From Streptomyces sp. S465 (GTDB taxonomy: Bacteria; Actinomycetota; Actinomycetes; Streptomycetales; Streptomycetaceae), in the NCBI RefSeq assembly GCF_026898115.1, contig NZ_CP114036.1, forward strand, positions 3,410,001 through 3,474,000: 64,000 nucleotides of DNA. Reading direction: 5' to 3'. A program made the position numbers and the translations under genes. This document shows positions 1 to 34,600 of this stretch, piece by piece. The stretch's first letter is position 1. Each line of letters starts with the position of its first letter. The notes beneath the pieces were generated by a model. The model was not told the DNA's origin. It searched no databases and saw only the letters and a program-made list of their open reading frames with translations.

Positions 1-1320
1 GCCCTCGGTCGTCTCGTCCTCGTGGGCCGGGGCCTGCTCGATGATGGTGTGGGCGTTGGTGCCGCTGATGCCGAACGAGGACACCGCCGCCCGGCGCGGA
101 CGGCCCGTCTCCGGCCACTCCCGCGCCTCGGTCAACAGCGCGACCGCGCCCGACGACCAGTCCACGTGCGGAGTGGGCTCATCGACGTTGAGCGTCCGCG
201 GCAGCACACCGTGACGCAGCGCCAGCACCATCTTCATCACACCCGCGACACCCGCCGCGGCCTGCGTGTGCCCGAAGTTGGACTTGAGGGAGCCGAGCCA
301 CAGCGGCTGCCCCTCGGGCCGGTCCTGGCCGTAGGTGGCCAGCAGCGCCTGCGCCTCGATCGGGTCGCCCAGCGTCGTCCCCGTGCCATGCGCCTCGACC
401 GCGTCCACCTCGGACGGGGACAGACCCGCACCCGCCAGCGCCTGCCGGATCACCCGCTGCTGCGACGGACCGTTCGGCGCGGTCAGACCATTGGACGCAC
501 CGTCCTGATTGATCGCGGACCCACGCACCACCGCCAGCACCTCATGGCCGTTGCGCCGGGCATCCGACAGCCGCTCCACCAGCAGCATGCCCACACCCTC
601 GCCCCAGCCCGTGCCATCCGCACCCGCCGCGAACGCCTTGATCCGCCCGTCCGCCGCGAGACCGCGCTGACGGCTGAAGTCCACGAACGCACCCGGCGTC
701 GACATCACCGTCACACCACCGGCCAGCGCCAACGAGCACTCACCCGCCCGCAACGCCTGCATCGCCCAGTGCAACGCCACCAGCGACGACGAACACGCCG
801 TGTCCACCGTCACCGCCGGACCCTCAAGACCCAGCGCGTACGCCACCCGGCCGGACAGCACACTGGCCGCGTTACCCGTCCCCAGGAAGCCTTCCGAGCC
901 GTCGGGGGCGGAGAGGATCACGGGCAGGTAGTCCTGGCCGTTGGTACCGGCGAACACGCCGACCTGCTGGCCGCGCAGTGTGGTCGGGTCGATCCCGGCC
1001 CGCTCGAACGCCTCCCAGGACGTCTCCAGCAGCAGCCGCTGCTGCGGGTCCATGGCGAGGGCCTCACGCGGCGAGATGCCGAAGAAGACGGGGTCGAACT
1101 CGGCGGCACCGTCGAGGAATCCGCCTTCGCGGACGTAGCTGGTGTACTCGCCCGTGCCCTGCGGGTCGTAGAGCGTCTCGAGGTCCCAGCCGCGGTCGGT
1201 GGGGAAGCCGGTCACCGCGTCCTGGCCGGACACCAGCAGCCGCCACAGCTCCTCGGGCGACCGCACGCCGCCGGGGAAGCGGCAGCTCATCCCGACGATG
1301 GCGATCGGGTCGTCGTCCAG
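1..1320 (-). other. Module V14, 5' part: KS
   Basis: The KS Cys codon is TGT at about 793-795 (DTACSSS), and the HGTGT and NFGHT-type histidines follow. The sequence leaves the window just after the KS in the KS-AT linker ([15 protein letters not shown]), so AT choice and reductive domains are unknown. Much of it is nearly identical in DNA to the V11 KS. Confidence 0.92.
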
Positions 1321-4300
1321 GGCCACGCCCAGTGAGGACGCGCCGGTCACCGTCGGCCGGGAGCCGATGAGTTCGGCCTGGAGGTGGTCGGCGAGGGCGG
1401 TCGGGGTGGGGTAGTCGAAGATGAGGGTGGCGGGCAGCTTGAGCCCGGTGAGGGTGGCGAGCAGGTTGCGGATCTCGACGGCGGTCAGCGAGTCGAAGCC
1501 GAGGTCGCGGAAGGCGCGGCTGGGCTCCACCGCGTCCGGTCCGGGGTAGCCGAGGACGGCGGCCACCTGGGTGCGGACCAGGTCCAGGGCCAGTTGCTCG
1601 CGCTCCTCGTCGGTCGCGGCGGCGGCCAGGCGCTGCCGCAGGGACGACGGTGCGTCCGGGGCGCCCGCCCCGGTGGCCGCCGATGCCGCTTCGAGGGCGC
1701 GCCGGGCCTCGGGGAGGTCGGCGATGAGCGGGTGGGGGCGGACGGCGGTGAGGCCGGGCGCGAAGCGGTCCCATGCGATGTCGACGACGAGGGAGAAGGT
1801 CTCGTCGAGGTCGAGGGCGGTCCGCAGGGCGGCGGTGGCCAGTTCGGGTGCGAGGGCGGGGAGCCCGGAGTGGCGGAGCCGTTCGGCGACGAGTTCGTCG
1901 GTGGCCATACCGCCTTCGGCCCAGGCGCCCCAGGCCATCGAGGTGGCGGGCAGGCCCTCGGCACGGCGCTCCTCGGCGAGTGCGTCGAGGTAGGCGTTGG
2001 CGGCCACGTAGTTGGCCTGGCCCGGCGCGCCGAAGGTGGCGGCCATGGAGGAGAAGAGCACGAAGGCGGACAGGTCCAGTCCGCGGGTCAGCTCGTGCAG
2101 ATGGCGTGCCGCTTCGGCCTTGGGGCGCAGCACGTCGGCCAGCCGCTGGGGTGTCTGGGCGTCGAGGACGCCGTCGTCCAGCACTCCGGCGGCGTGTACG
2201 ACCGTGGTCAGCGGAAGCTGTGCCGGTATGGACGCGAGGAGGGCGGCCAGGGCGTCCCGATCGGTGATGTCGCACGCGGCGATGGTCACCTCGGCACCGA
2301 GGCCGATGAGTTCGTCGCGCAGCTCACCGGCGCCGGGGGCGTCGGGGCCGCGCCGGCTGGTGAGGACGATGTGCTGGGCACCGTGGCGTACCAGCCAGCG
2401 CGCCACATGCCCGCCGAGGGCACCGGTGCCGCCGGTGATCAGAGCGGTGCCGTGGGTGGACCACCCGCCGTCGGGGGTCTCCTGGTGCGGTGCGCGGATC
2501 AGGCGGCGTACGTGGATGCCCTGCGCGCGCACCGCGAGCTGGTCTTCGTCTCCGAGCCCGGCGAGGATGTCGGCCAGCCGCCCGAGGGCGCGGGCGTCGG
2601 CGGTCTGCGGGAGGTCGACCAGACCGCCCCAGCGTTCGGGGTGCTCATGGGCGACGGTGCGGCCCAGGCCCCAGATCTGGGCCTGGACCGCGCTGGTGAG
2701 CCGGTCGGAGCGGCCGACGGAGACGGCACCGCGGGTGGCGGCCCACAGCGGGGCGTCGATGCCCGCGTCGCCGAGCGCCTGGACGAGGGCGAGGGTGCCC
2801 GCGAGTCCCGCGGTGAGCGCGGGGTGCTGGGCGTGCGGCCGCTCGTCCAGGCCGAGCAGCGACAGGACGCCGTCGGCGTGGGGGGCCAGGCGCGGGTCCT
2901 CCCCGGCCGGGGCCAGCGCGGCACGGATCTGCCCGGCGATGTCCGCCCGGTCGGCCGTCGTGCCGTCCACGCTGATCTCGTGGACGCGTACGCCGCGTTC
3001 GGTCAGCGTCCGTACCGGCTCCGATGTCCACGGGTCGCCGGTGTGTCCCGCGGGGGTGACGACGAGCCAGGTGCCGGTGAGCGGCCGGGTCTGGGTCTGC
3101 GGCAGCGGCTTCCAGAGGGTGCGGTAGCGCCAGCCGTCGACGGTGGACCGGTTCTGGCTCTGCCGGCGCCACGCGGACAGGGCGGGCAGGACCTCGCTGA
3201 GCGGCTGGTCGCCGTCGAGGCCGAGGGTCTCGACCAGGGCGGCCAGGTCCTCGCTGTGCACGACCTCCCAGAACCGGGCGTCGGCCACGTCGGAGACGGC
3301 GGGGCCCTCGGCGGAGTCGACGTAGGAGAAGGGGTCGGACGGCCAGTAGCGCTGCCGCTGGAAGGCGTAGGTGGGCAGATCGACGCGGCGGGCGCCGGTG
3401 CCGAGGTAGTAGGCGTGCCAGTCGACGGGGACGCCGCGCACATGGGCCTGCGCGAGCACCTGGTTGAGGGTGCGGGCCTCGGGACGGTCGGGGCGCAGGG
3501 CGGGCAGGAACGCGTAGGTCCGCGTCCTGGCGCCGGTCACGCAGTCCTGGGCCATGGCCGAGAGCACCCCGCCGGGGCCCAGTTCGACGAACGTCGTCAC
3601 GCCGTAGTCCTCGAGCCGGCGGACGCCGTCGAGGAAGCGGACGGTCTCGCGCACGTGCCGGACCCAGAACTCGGGGTCGGTGATCTGCTCGGCGCCCACC
3701 AGGGTGCCGGTGAGGCCGGAGACGATCGGGATCTTCGGAGCCTCGTAGGTCAGCCGCCGGGCGACCTGGCGGAAGTTCTCCAGCATCCCGTCCATGAGCG
3801 GGGAGTGGAAGGCGTGGCTGACGGTGAGCCGCTTGGTCTTGCGGCCCCGCTCCTCGAACGACGCGGCGAGGGCGGCCACCGCGTCCTCGTCGCCGGCGAT
3901 GACGACCGACGTCGGGCCGTTGAGGGCGGCGATGCTCACGCGCTCGGTGAGCAGCGGCGTCACCTCGTCCTCGGACGCCTGCACCGCGATCATGGCGCCA
4001 CCGGCGGGGAGCTGCTGCATCAACTGGCTGCGCGCCGCCACCAGGGCACAGGCGTGGGTGAGCGAGAGCACCCCGGCGACATGGGCGGCGGCGAGTTCGC
4101 CGATGGAGTGGCCGGAGAGGAAGTCGGGACGCAGGCCCCAGGACTCGACGAGGCGGAAGAGGGCGACCTCGACGGCGAACAGGGCCGGCTGGGTGTAGCC
4201 GGTCCGGTCCAGCGTCGCGGCGTCGTCGCCGAACACCACGTCCTTCAGCGGCCGGTCGAGGAAGCGGTCGAGCTGGGCGCAGACCGCGTCCAGCGCCTCG

Positions 4301-6084
4301 GCGAACACCGGGTAGGTCGCGTACAGCTCGCGGCCCATGCCGAGTCGCTGGCTGCCCTGGCCGGTGAAGAGGAACGCGACCTTGCCCTCGGCGGCCGTCC
4401 CCTCCGTCAGCCCGGTGTGGGGGCGGCCCTCGGCGAGCGCGGCGAGGCCCGCGAGCAGCTCGTCGTGGTCGGCCGCGACGACCGCGGCGCGGCGGTCGAG
4501 TGCGGCGCGGGTGACGGCCTGGGAGTAGCCGATGTCGGTGAGGCGGTGGCCGGGGTGGGCGGCCAGATGGGCGTGCAGCCGGGCGGCCTGGGCGCGCAGC
4601 GCGGCCTGGTCCTTGCCGGACAGCACCACGGGCGTGAGCGGCGGTTGGGCCTGCGCGTCCGGCTCGGAGGGCTCGGCGGGGGCGGCCGGTGCGGGGGGCT
4701 CCTCCAGGATGGTGTGCACATTGGTGCCGCTCATGCCGAACGACGAGACGCCCGCGCGGCGCGGCGTCGCGCCCTCGGGGTCCCGGGGCCACTCGCGGGG
4801 GGCGGTGAGCAGTTCGACGTCCCCGGCCGTCCAGTCGACGTGCGGGGTGGGCTCGGTGAGGTGGAGGGTCTTGGGCAGCACACCGTGCCGCATCGCCATG
4901 ACCATCTTGATGACACCGCCGACACCGGCGCCCGCCTGGGCGTGGCCGATGTTGGACTTGATGGACCCGATCAGCAGCGGTTTGCCCTCGGGCCGGTCCT
5001 GGCCGTAGGTGGCCAGCAGCGCCTGCGCCTCGATCGGGTCGCCGAGGGCGGTGCCGGTGCCGTGCGCCTCGACGGCGTCGACCTGATCGGGCGTGAGCCG
5101 GGCGTTGGCCAGCGCCTGGAGGATGACACGCTGCTGCGACGGGCCGTTGGGCGCGGTCAGACCGTTGGACGCCCCGTCCTGGTTGACGGCCGAGCCGCGT
5201 ACCACGGCGAGGACCGGGTGGCCCTTGCGCTGGGCGTCCGAGAGCCGCTCGACGAGCAGCATGCCGACTCCCTCGCCCAGGCAGAAGCCGTCGGCCTCCG
5301 GGGCGAAGGGCTTGGAGCGCCCGTCGAAGGCCAGTCCGCGCATCTTGCTGTAGTCGACGAAGACGCCGGGCGCGCACATCAGGGTCGCGCCGCCGGCGAG
5401 GGCGAGCGAGCATTCGCCGTTGCGCAGCGCCTGGACGGCGAGGTGGAGCGCCACCAGCGAGGAGGAGCAGGCGGTGTCGACGGTGACGGCGGGGCCCTCG
5501 AAGCCGAAGGTGTACGACAGGCGGCCGGAGGCGATGCTCGCGGCGTTGCCGGTGCCGAAGTAGCCCTCGAAGTTCTCATTGGAACTGAGGATCGCGCCCA
5601 GGTAGTCGTGGTTGCTGGTACCGACGAAGACGCCGATCTGCTTGCCGCGCACCGAGACCGGGTCGATACCGGCGCGTTCGAAAGCCTCCCAGGACGTCTC
5701 CAGCAGCATGCGCTGCTGCGGGTCCATGCCGAGCGCTTCACGCGGGCTGATACCGAAGAAGGACGGGTCGAAATCGGCGATCCCGTCGACGAATCCGCCC
5801 TCGTGCACATAACTGGTGCCGGGGTGGTCCGGATCCGGGTGGTACATCGTTTCGACGTTCCACCCGCGGTCGACCGGGAATTCGCTGACCGCGTCGATGC
5901 CCTCGCTGACGATGCGCCACAGGTCCTCGGGGGACTCGATGCCTCCGGGATAACGACAGCCGATCCCCACGATGGCGATGGGGTCGTGGTTCTTCGCCTC
6001 GGCCTCCTGCAGACGGAGGCGAGTCTGATGCAGATCCGCCGTTACCAGCTTGAGGTAGTCCCGCAGCGTCTCTTCATTCGCCAT
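1..6084 (-). CDS. Modular type I PKS, gene E (3'-partial): V13 and the KS of V14
   Basis: 2,028 residues are visible; the frame is open to the left edge and the C-terminus is outside. The ATG at 6084-6082 has only a weak GGA about 8 nt upstream, but it starts a class 1 docking helix ([18 protein letters not shown]) like those of genes B and D, which settles the start. V13: KS (from ~34, Cys 206, His ~341), AT (Ser 660, HAFH to 758, malonyl), KR (GGTGALG ~1215, LDD, Tyr 1359), ACP (Ser 1532). V14 KS begins near 1589, Cys 1764, and the sequence stops just after the KS. The V13 KR is B type with normal FSS. There is no DH in V13. A 260 bp leader separates it from gene D, unlike the short gaps elsewhere, suggesting its own promoter or leader control. 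Confidence 0.96.
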   Translation of the reverse strand, partial: MANEETLRDYLKLVTADLHQTRLRLQEAEAKNHDPIAIVGIGCRYPGGIESPEDLWRIVSEGIDAVSEFPVDRGWNVETMYHPDPDHPGTSYVHEGGFVDGIADFDPSFFGISPREALGMDPQQRMLLETSWEAFERAGIDPVSVRGKQIGVFVGTSNHDYLGAILSSNENFEGYFGTGNAASIASGRLSYTFGFEGPAVTVDTACSSSLVALHLAVQALRNGECSLALAGGATLMCAPGVFVDYSKMRGLAFDGRSKPFAPEADGFCLGEGVGMLLVERLSDAQRKGHPVLAVVRGSAVNQDGASNGLTAPNGPSQQRVILQALANARLTPDQVDAVEAHGTGTALGDPIEAQALLATYGQDRPEGKPLLIGSIKSNIGHAQAGAGVGGVIKMVMAMRHGVLPKTLHLTEPTPHVDWTAGDVELLTAPREWPRDPEGATPRRAGVSSFGMSGTNVHTILEEPPAPAAPAEPSEPDAQAQPPLTPVVLSGKDQAALRAQAARLHAHLAAHPGHRLTDIGYSQAVTRAALDRRAAVVAADHDELLAGLAALAEGRPHTGLTEGTAAEGKVAFLFTGQGSQRLGMGRELYATYPVFAEALDAVCAQLDRFLDRPLKDVVFGDDAATLDRTGYTQPALFAVEVALFRLVESWGLRPDFLSGHSIGELAAAHVAGVLSLTHACALVAARSQLMQQLPAGGAMIAVQASEDEVTPLLTERVSIAALNGPTSVVIAGDEDAVAALAASFEERGRKTKRLTVSHAFHSPLMDGMLENFRQVARRLTYEAPKIPIVSGLTGTLVGAEQITDPEFWVRHVRETVRFLDGVRRLEDYGVTTFVELGPGGVLSAMAQDCVTGARTRTYAFLPALRPDRPEARTLNQVLAQAHVRGVPVDWHAYYLGTGARRVDLPTYAFQRQRYWPSDPFSYVDSAEGPAVSDVADARFWEVVHSEDLAALVETLGLDGDQPLSEVLPALSAWRRQSQNRSTVDGWRYRTLWKPLPQTQTRPLTGTWLVVTPAGHTGDPWTSEPVRTLTERGVRVHEISVDGTTADRADIAGQIRAALAPAGEDPRLAPHADGVLSLLGLDERPHAQHPALTAGLAGTLALVQALGDAGIDAPLWAATRGAVSVGRSDRLTSAVQAQIWGLGRTVAHEHPERWGGLVDLPQTADARALGRLADILAGLGDEDQLAVRAQGIHVRRLIRAPHQETPDGGWSTHGTALITGGTGALGGHVARWLVRHGAQHIVLTSRRGPDAPGAGELRDELIGLGAEVTIAACDITDRDALAALLASIPAQLPLTTVVHAAGVLDDGVLDAQTPQRLADVLRPKAEAARHLHELTRGLDLSAFVLFSSMAATFGAPGQANYVAANAYLDALAEERRAEGLPATSMAWGAWAEGGMATDELVAERLRHSGLPALAPELATAALRTALDLDETFSLVVDIAWDRFAPGLTAVRPHPLIADLPEARRALEAASAATGAGAPDAPSSLRQRLAAAATDEEREQLALDLVRTQVAAVLGYPGPDAVEPSRAFRDLGFDSLTAVEIRNLLATLTGLKLPATLIFDYPTPTALADHLQAELIGSRPTVTGASSLGVALDDDPIAIVGMSCRFPGGVRSPEELWRLLVSGQDAVTGFPTDRGWDLETLYDPQGTGEYTSYVREGGFLDGAAEFDPVFFGISPREALAMDPQQRLLLETSWEAFERAGIDPTTLRGQQVGVFAGTNGQDYLPVILSAPDGSEGFLGTGNAASVLSGRVAYALGLEGPAVTVDTACSSSLVALHWAMQALRAGECSLALAGGVTVMSTPGAFVDFSRQRGLAADGRIKAFAAGADGTGWGEGVGMLLVERLSDARRNGHEVLAVVRGSAINQDGASNGLTAPNGPSQQRVIRQALAGAGLSPSEVDAVEAHGTGTTLGDPIEAQALLATYGQDRPEGQPLWLGSLKSNFGHTQAAAGVAGVMKMVLALRHGVLPRTLNVDEPTPHVDWSSGAVALLTEAREWPETGRPRRAAVSSFGISGTNAHTIIEQAPAHEDETTEG
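31..890 (-). repeat. KS block shared with V11, copy 1 (V14 KS)
   Basis: This block aligns without gaps to 15658-16517 at a constant 15,627 bp offset. Only scattered substitutions are seen, apart from one divergent patch near 265-320. Similarity drops near 890 in a variable KS loop and returns near 930-1060. Confidence 0.85.
1360..5986 (-). other. Module V13: KS-AT(malonyl)-KR(B)-ACP
   Basis: KS Cys codon is at 5467-5469; AT Ser at 4105-4107; HAFH at about 3804-3816. The AT is among the more divergent malonyl ATs ([18 protein letters not shown]). KR Tyr is at about 2008-2010 (ANYVAAN) with LDD. ACP Ser is at 1489-1491 in [10 protein letters not shown]. Predicted output is a hydroxyl two carbons from the V12 ketone, on the younger side of the methyl branch. 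Confidence 0.92.
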
Positions 6085-6212
6085 TTACGCAATCCATTTA
6101 CGGCAGACGGCATCGGAAAATGCTCCACAGATTCCAACAGGGGAGCCGGTAACCAACAAACAATGAGTCGACTTCTCGCTCAGAGGCTATGCGCAAACTA
6201 ATCCTCACGCCA

Positions 6213-6240
6213 ACCCCTAACTGCCCCCTATGACCCCCTG
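6213..6240 (-). promoter_or_regulatory. Three phased AGGGG(G) direct repeats
   Basis: On the minus strand AGGGGG (from 6239), AGGGGG (from 6229) and AGGGG (from 6218) recur every 10-11 bp, one helical turn. The last repeat lies about 7 bp upstream of GAGGAT (6206-6201), a possible -10. This geometry resembles activator sites of the SARP family, although the repeat sequence is not the usual SARP heptamer. It overlaps the inverted repeat. Confidence 0.4.
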
Positions 6241-6266
6241 GGGATCCAAGGAGGTATAGGGGGCAG
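6221..6266 (-). repeat. Perfect 11 bp inverted repeat in the gene D-gene E gap
   Basis: The arms CTGCCCCCTAT (6221-6231) and ATAGGGGGCAG (6256-6266) are perfectly complementary around a 24 nt loop. On the minus-strand transcript this would form a strong GC hairpin. No U tract follows it, so a classical intrinsic terminator is not supported. It could be an operator, an attenuator or a partial terminator between genes D and E. Confidence 0.75.
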
Positions 6267-6301
6267 CCGGTATTTCACAACTCTATTGAAGGGTAGGGAA
6301 A

Positions 6302-6330
6302 ATCCTGTCCGATATCGAGAACGACGTCAA
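6302..6330 (-). promoter_or_regulatory. Candidate sigma70-type promoter for gene E
   Basis: Reading the minus strand, TTGACG (6330-6325) is followed by 17 nt and then CAGGAT (6307-6302). This is a good match to HrdB-type promoters. It begins 14 bp after the gene D stop and would give a leader of about 210 nt. A second, weaker pair, TTGTGA (6280-6275) and TATACC (6258-6253) with a 16 nt spacer, overlaps the inverted repeat. Neither has been tested. Confidence 0.5.
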
Positions 6331-6344
6331 TAGCGGAATTCCCG

Positions 6345-11345
<5,001 letters not shown>

Positions 11346-11351
11346 GGACGT

Positions 11352-11357
11352 TCACCT
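11352..11357 (-). promoter_or_regulatory. Ribosome binding site of gene D
   Basis: AGGTGA stands 6 nt before the ATG at 11345, in the 64 bp gap after gene C. The gap shows no clear promoter or hairpin. Confidence 0.75.
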
Positions 11358-11409
11358 ATTCGCAATGCTCTGGATCGTCGGGAGGTTCGGATGGGGGTGC
11401 CGCCGCGCT

Positions 11410-31620
<20,211 letters not shown>

Positions 31621-31626
31621 CGTGTA

Positions 31627-31630
31627 CTCC
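31627..31630 (-). promoter_or_regulatory. Ribosome binding site of gene C
   Basis: GGAG stands 6 nt before the ATG at 31620, inside the 26 bp gap after the gene B stop. It supports this ATG over the longer in-frame reading, which would run back into gene B. Confidence 0.75.
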
Positions 31631-31646
31631 GTGCTTCGGGTCCGCG

Positions 31647-34600
31647 TCAGGAATCGTTGCCGTCGAGGCCGTCGAGGTCGAGCGCCATGTCGATGAGGTG
31701 CTGGACGTCCATGGTGTCGATGGACTCGGTGTCGTCTTCGACGCGGCTGGTCTCGGCGGTGGCCGCTTGCGGTTCGGCCAGCCGGAGCAGCGTGTCCAGC
31801 AGGCCGGCTTCCCGGATCCGGCTCATCGGGAGGGTGGTCAGGATGCGGCGCAGCTCGGCGTCCTGCGGATCGATGTCCAGGTCGGCCGGGGCGTGCCCCG
31901 GGCCGTCCGGCACCAGTTCGGTCAGCAGGTGCTCGGCGAGCACGACCGGTGTCGGGTAGTCGTAGACCAGGCTCACGGGCAGCCTGAGACCGGTGGCCGA
32001 GCCCAGCCGGGTGCGCAGTTCGACCGCGGTGAGCGAGTCGAAGCCCAGCTCCTTGAAGGCGCGTCCGGCCTCGACCTCGTCGGCGGAGGCATGGCCGAGC
32101 GCGGTGGCCACATGGGTGCGGACCACCTCCAGTACCGCGTCCCTGCGGTCTGCCGGGGCCAGCCCGGTCAGCCGCTCGCGCAGCGCCGACGCGCCGTCGG
32201 CCGCCGCCCGGTCCGCCCGCTCGCCCTCGGCCCCGCCCCGCAGGGCGGCTGCGACCTGGGGCACGTCGTCGATCAGCGGGCGGGGGCGGGCGGCGGTGAA
32301 GGCCAGGGCGAAGCGCTCCCAGTCGACATCGGCCACGGTCACCGCGGTCTCCCGGCGGGTGAGCGCCCGCTGGAAGGCGACCATGTTCACATCCGGCGCC
32401 ATCGGCGGCAGGCCGCGGCGGCGCAGCTGCTCCTCGGCGTCGCCCTCGGCGGCCATGCCGCCGTCCGCCCACGGGCCCCAGGCCACGGAGGTGGCGACCA
32501 GGCCACGGGCGCGGCGCCGCTCGGCCAGCGCGTCGAGGAAGGCGTTGCCCGCCGCGTACGCGCCCTGGCCACCACTGCCCCACACCCCGGCGATCGAGGA
32601 GAAGAGCACAAAGGCGTCCAGCGGCTCGGTGTCCTCGCCGAAGAGGGCGTCGAGATGGTGCGCTCCGGCCGTCTTGGCGGCCACGATGCGGGCGAACTCC
32701 GGGAGTTCCCGGCCCGTGCCGGGCTCCTGGGAGACACCGGCCGCGTGCACCACGGCCCGTACCGGGGTGCCGTTGGCCGCCAGCTTCTCCACGAGCCCCG
32801 CGAGCGCGTCGCGGTCGGTCACATCGCACGCCTCGACGGACACGGCGGTGTCGGTGCCGGACAGTTCGGCCACGATCTCGGCCGCGCCCGAGGCGTCGGG
32901 GCCACGGCGGCTGAGCAGCACCAGCCGCTCCGCGCCGTTCCGTGCCAGCCAGCGGGCGACATGCCGCCCCAGGGCGCCCGTGCCACCGGTCACCAGCACG
33001 GTGCCGCGCGGGGTCCAGGTCTCGGTGGAGGCGGTCGCCGCGTCGCGTGCGGCCGGTACGAGACGGCGGACGAAGACCCCGGCGGCGCGGATCGCCACCT
33101 GGTCCTCGTCGTCGGACCCGGCGAGCACGTCCGCGAGCCGGTCCAGCGCGCGTTCGTTGAGCGTCTCCGGCAGATCGACCAGACCACCCCAGCGCTCGGG
33201 CTGCTCCAGGGCGACGACCCGGCCGAAGCCCCAGACCTGGGCCTGGGCGACACTGTCCAGCCGGTCGGCGCCGCCGGTCGCCACCGCGCCCCGGGTGACG
33301 CACCACAGGCGAGCGGTGGCGTCGTCGCCCTGCCGCGCCAGCGCCTCGGCCAGCGCACCGGTCAGCGCCAGGCCGACCGGCACCGCCGGATGTTCCGGGT
33401 GCGGCCGCTCGTCCAGCGCCAGCAGCGACAGCACTCCGTCCACCTGGCCCTCGGCCGACGCCGACGTGAGGCGGGCGGCCACGGTCGCGGGGTCGGTGTC
33501 CGCGGCGTCCAGCTCGACACGTACGACCCGCACCCCGCGCCCCGCCAGGCCGGCGGCCACCGCGGCGACCTGGGGGTCGTCGGCGTGGCTCGCGGGGACG
33601 ACGGTCAGCCAGGTGCCGGCCGGGGCCCCCGCCCGGCTCTGCGGACGCGGCTTCCACACCACGTGGTAGAAGTGGCCGTCCGCGGCGGACAGCTCGCGCT
33701 GCGTGCGGCGCCACGACGACAGGGCGGGCAGCACCGCGCTCAGCGGCTGGTCGCCCTCGACCCGCAGTTCGCCGGCGAGCGCCTCCCAGTCCTCGCGCTC
33801 CACCGCTTCCCAGAACCGGGCGTCCACCGCGTCCACGGTGGTCTCGGCCCGGGTTCCGGCCTCCAGGGTGGTGTCCGGCCAGTACCGGCGGCGCTGGAAC
33901 GGGTACGTCGGCAGGTCGACGCGGTGCGCGCCGGTCCCGGCGAAGTACGCGGCCCAGTCCACCTCGGCGCCCCGGACGTATGCCTGGGCGAGCGCGGCGG
34001 TGACGGTCTCGGCCTCGGGGCGGCCGTTGCGGCAGGCGGGCGCCAGGACGGCCGCCTCGGCGTCGGTGACGCAGTCCTGGACCATGGCGGTGAGGACACC
34101 GTCGGGGCCCAGCTCGACGAAGGTGGTGACGCCCTGGGTTTCGAGCGTGCGGACGCCGTCGAGGAAGCGCACGGCCTCGCGGACGTGGCGCACCCAGAAG
34201 CCGGGGCTGGTGATCTCCTCGGCGGACACCACGGCACCGGTCAGGTTGGACACGATCGGGATGCGCGGCGCCTCGTAGGTGAGCCCCTCGGCCACCTCAC
34301 GGAACGCGTCCAGCATCCCGTCCATGCGCGGCGAGTGGAACGCATGGCTCACCGTCAGCCGCTTGGTCTTATGGCCCTGGGCCTCGAACGAGGCCGCGAT
34401 CTCCAGCGCCGCGTCCTCGTCCCCGGCGATGACCACGGAGGCCGGACCGTTGACGGCGGCGATGCTCACCCGCTCGGTCAGCAGCGGCGCCACCTCGTCC
34501 TCCGCCGCCTGCACCGCGACCATCGCGCCACCGGCCGGAAGCTCCTGCATCAGACGGCCACGCGCCGCCACCAGCTTCGCGGCGTCGGCGAGGGACAGCA

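Larger units (their letters stand above)
6085..6344. other. 260 bp intergenic region between genes D and E
   Basis: This is the only gap over 100 bp in the window, and it is visibly richer in A and T than the coding DNA. It contains the candidate promoter, the inverted repeat and the phased direct repeats. It also contains a 7-codon open frame (6097-6074, MDCVNGE) without a visible Shine-Dalgarno, which overlaps the gene E start out of frame. No longer coding frame is convincing. Confidence 0.8.

Noticed and set aside
1064..5413. Apparent lack of one continuous frame over 1-6084, with several overlapping minus-strand frames, suggesting a frameshifted pseudogene
   Set aside because: Direct translation from the ATG at 6084 stays open to position 1 with all KS, AT, KR and ACP motifs in one frame; it simply has no stop within the window.
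6232..6254. Possible PAS-LuxR (PimM-type) operator in the loop of the inverted repeat (CTGGGGATCCAAG)
   Set aside because: The known operator needs GGG and CCC half-sites spaced by four A/T-rich bases. Here the palindrome is shorter and one half-site is degenerate.
6221..6266. Intrinsic transcription terminator
   Set aside because: The stem is strong but the following transcript reads UUAGGGGUUGG with no U tract, so a classical terminator cannot be claimed.
31621..33714. Longer version of gene C starting inside gene B
   Set aside because: The extra 698 codons are out of frame with gene B and carry no domain. The ATG at 31620 has a Shine-Dalgarno and a proper docking head.
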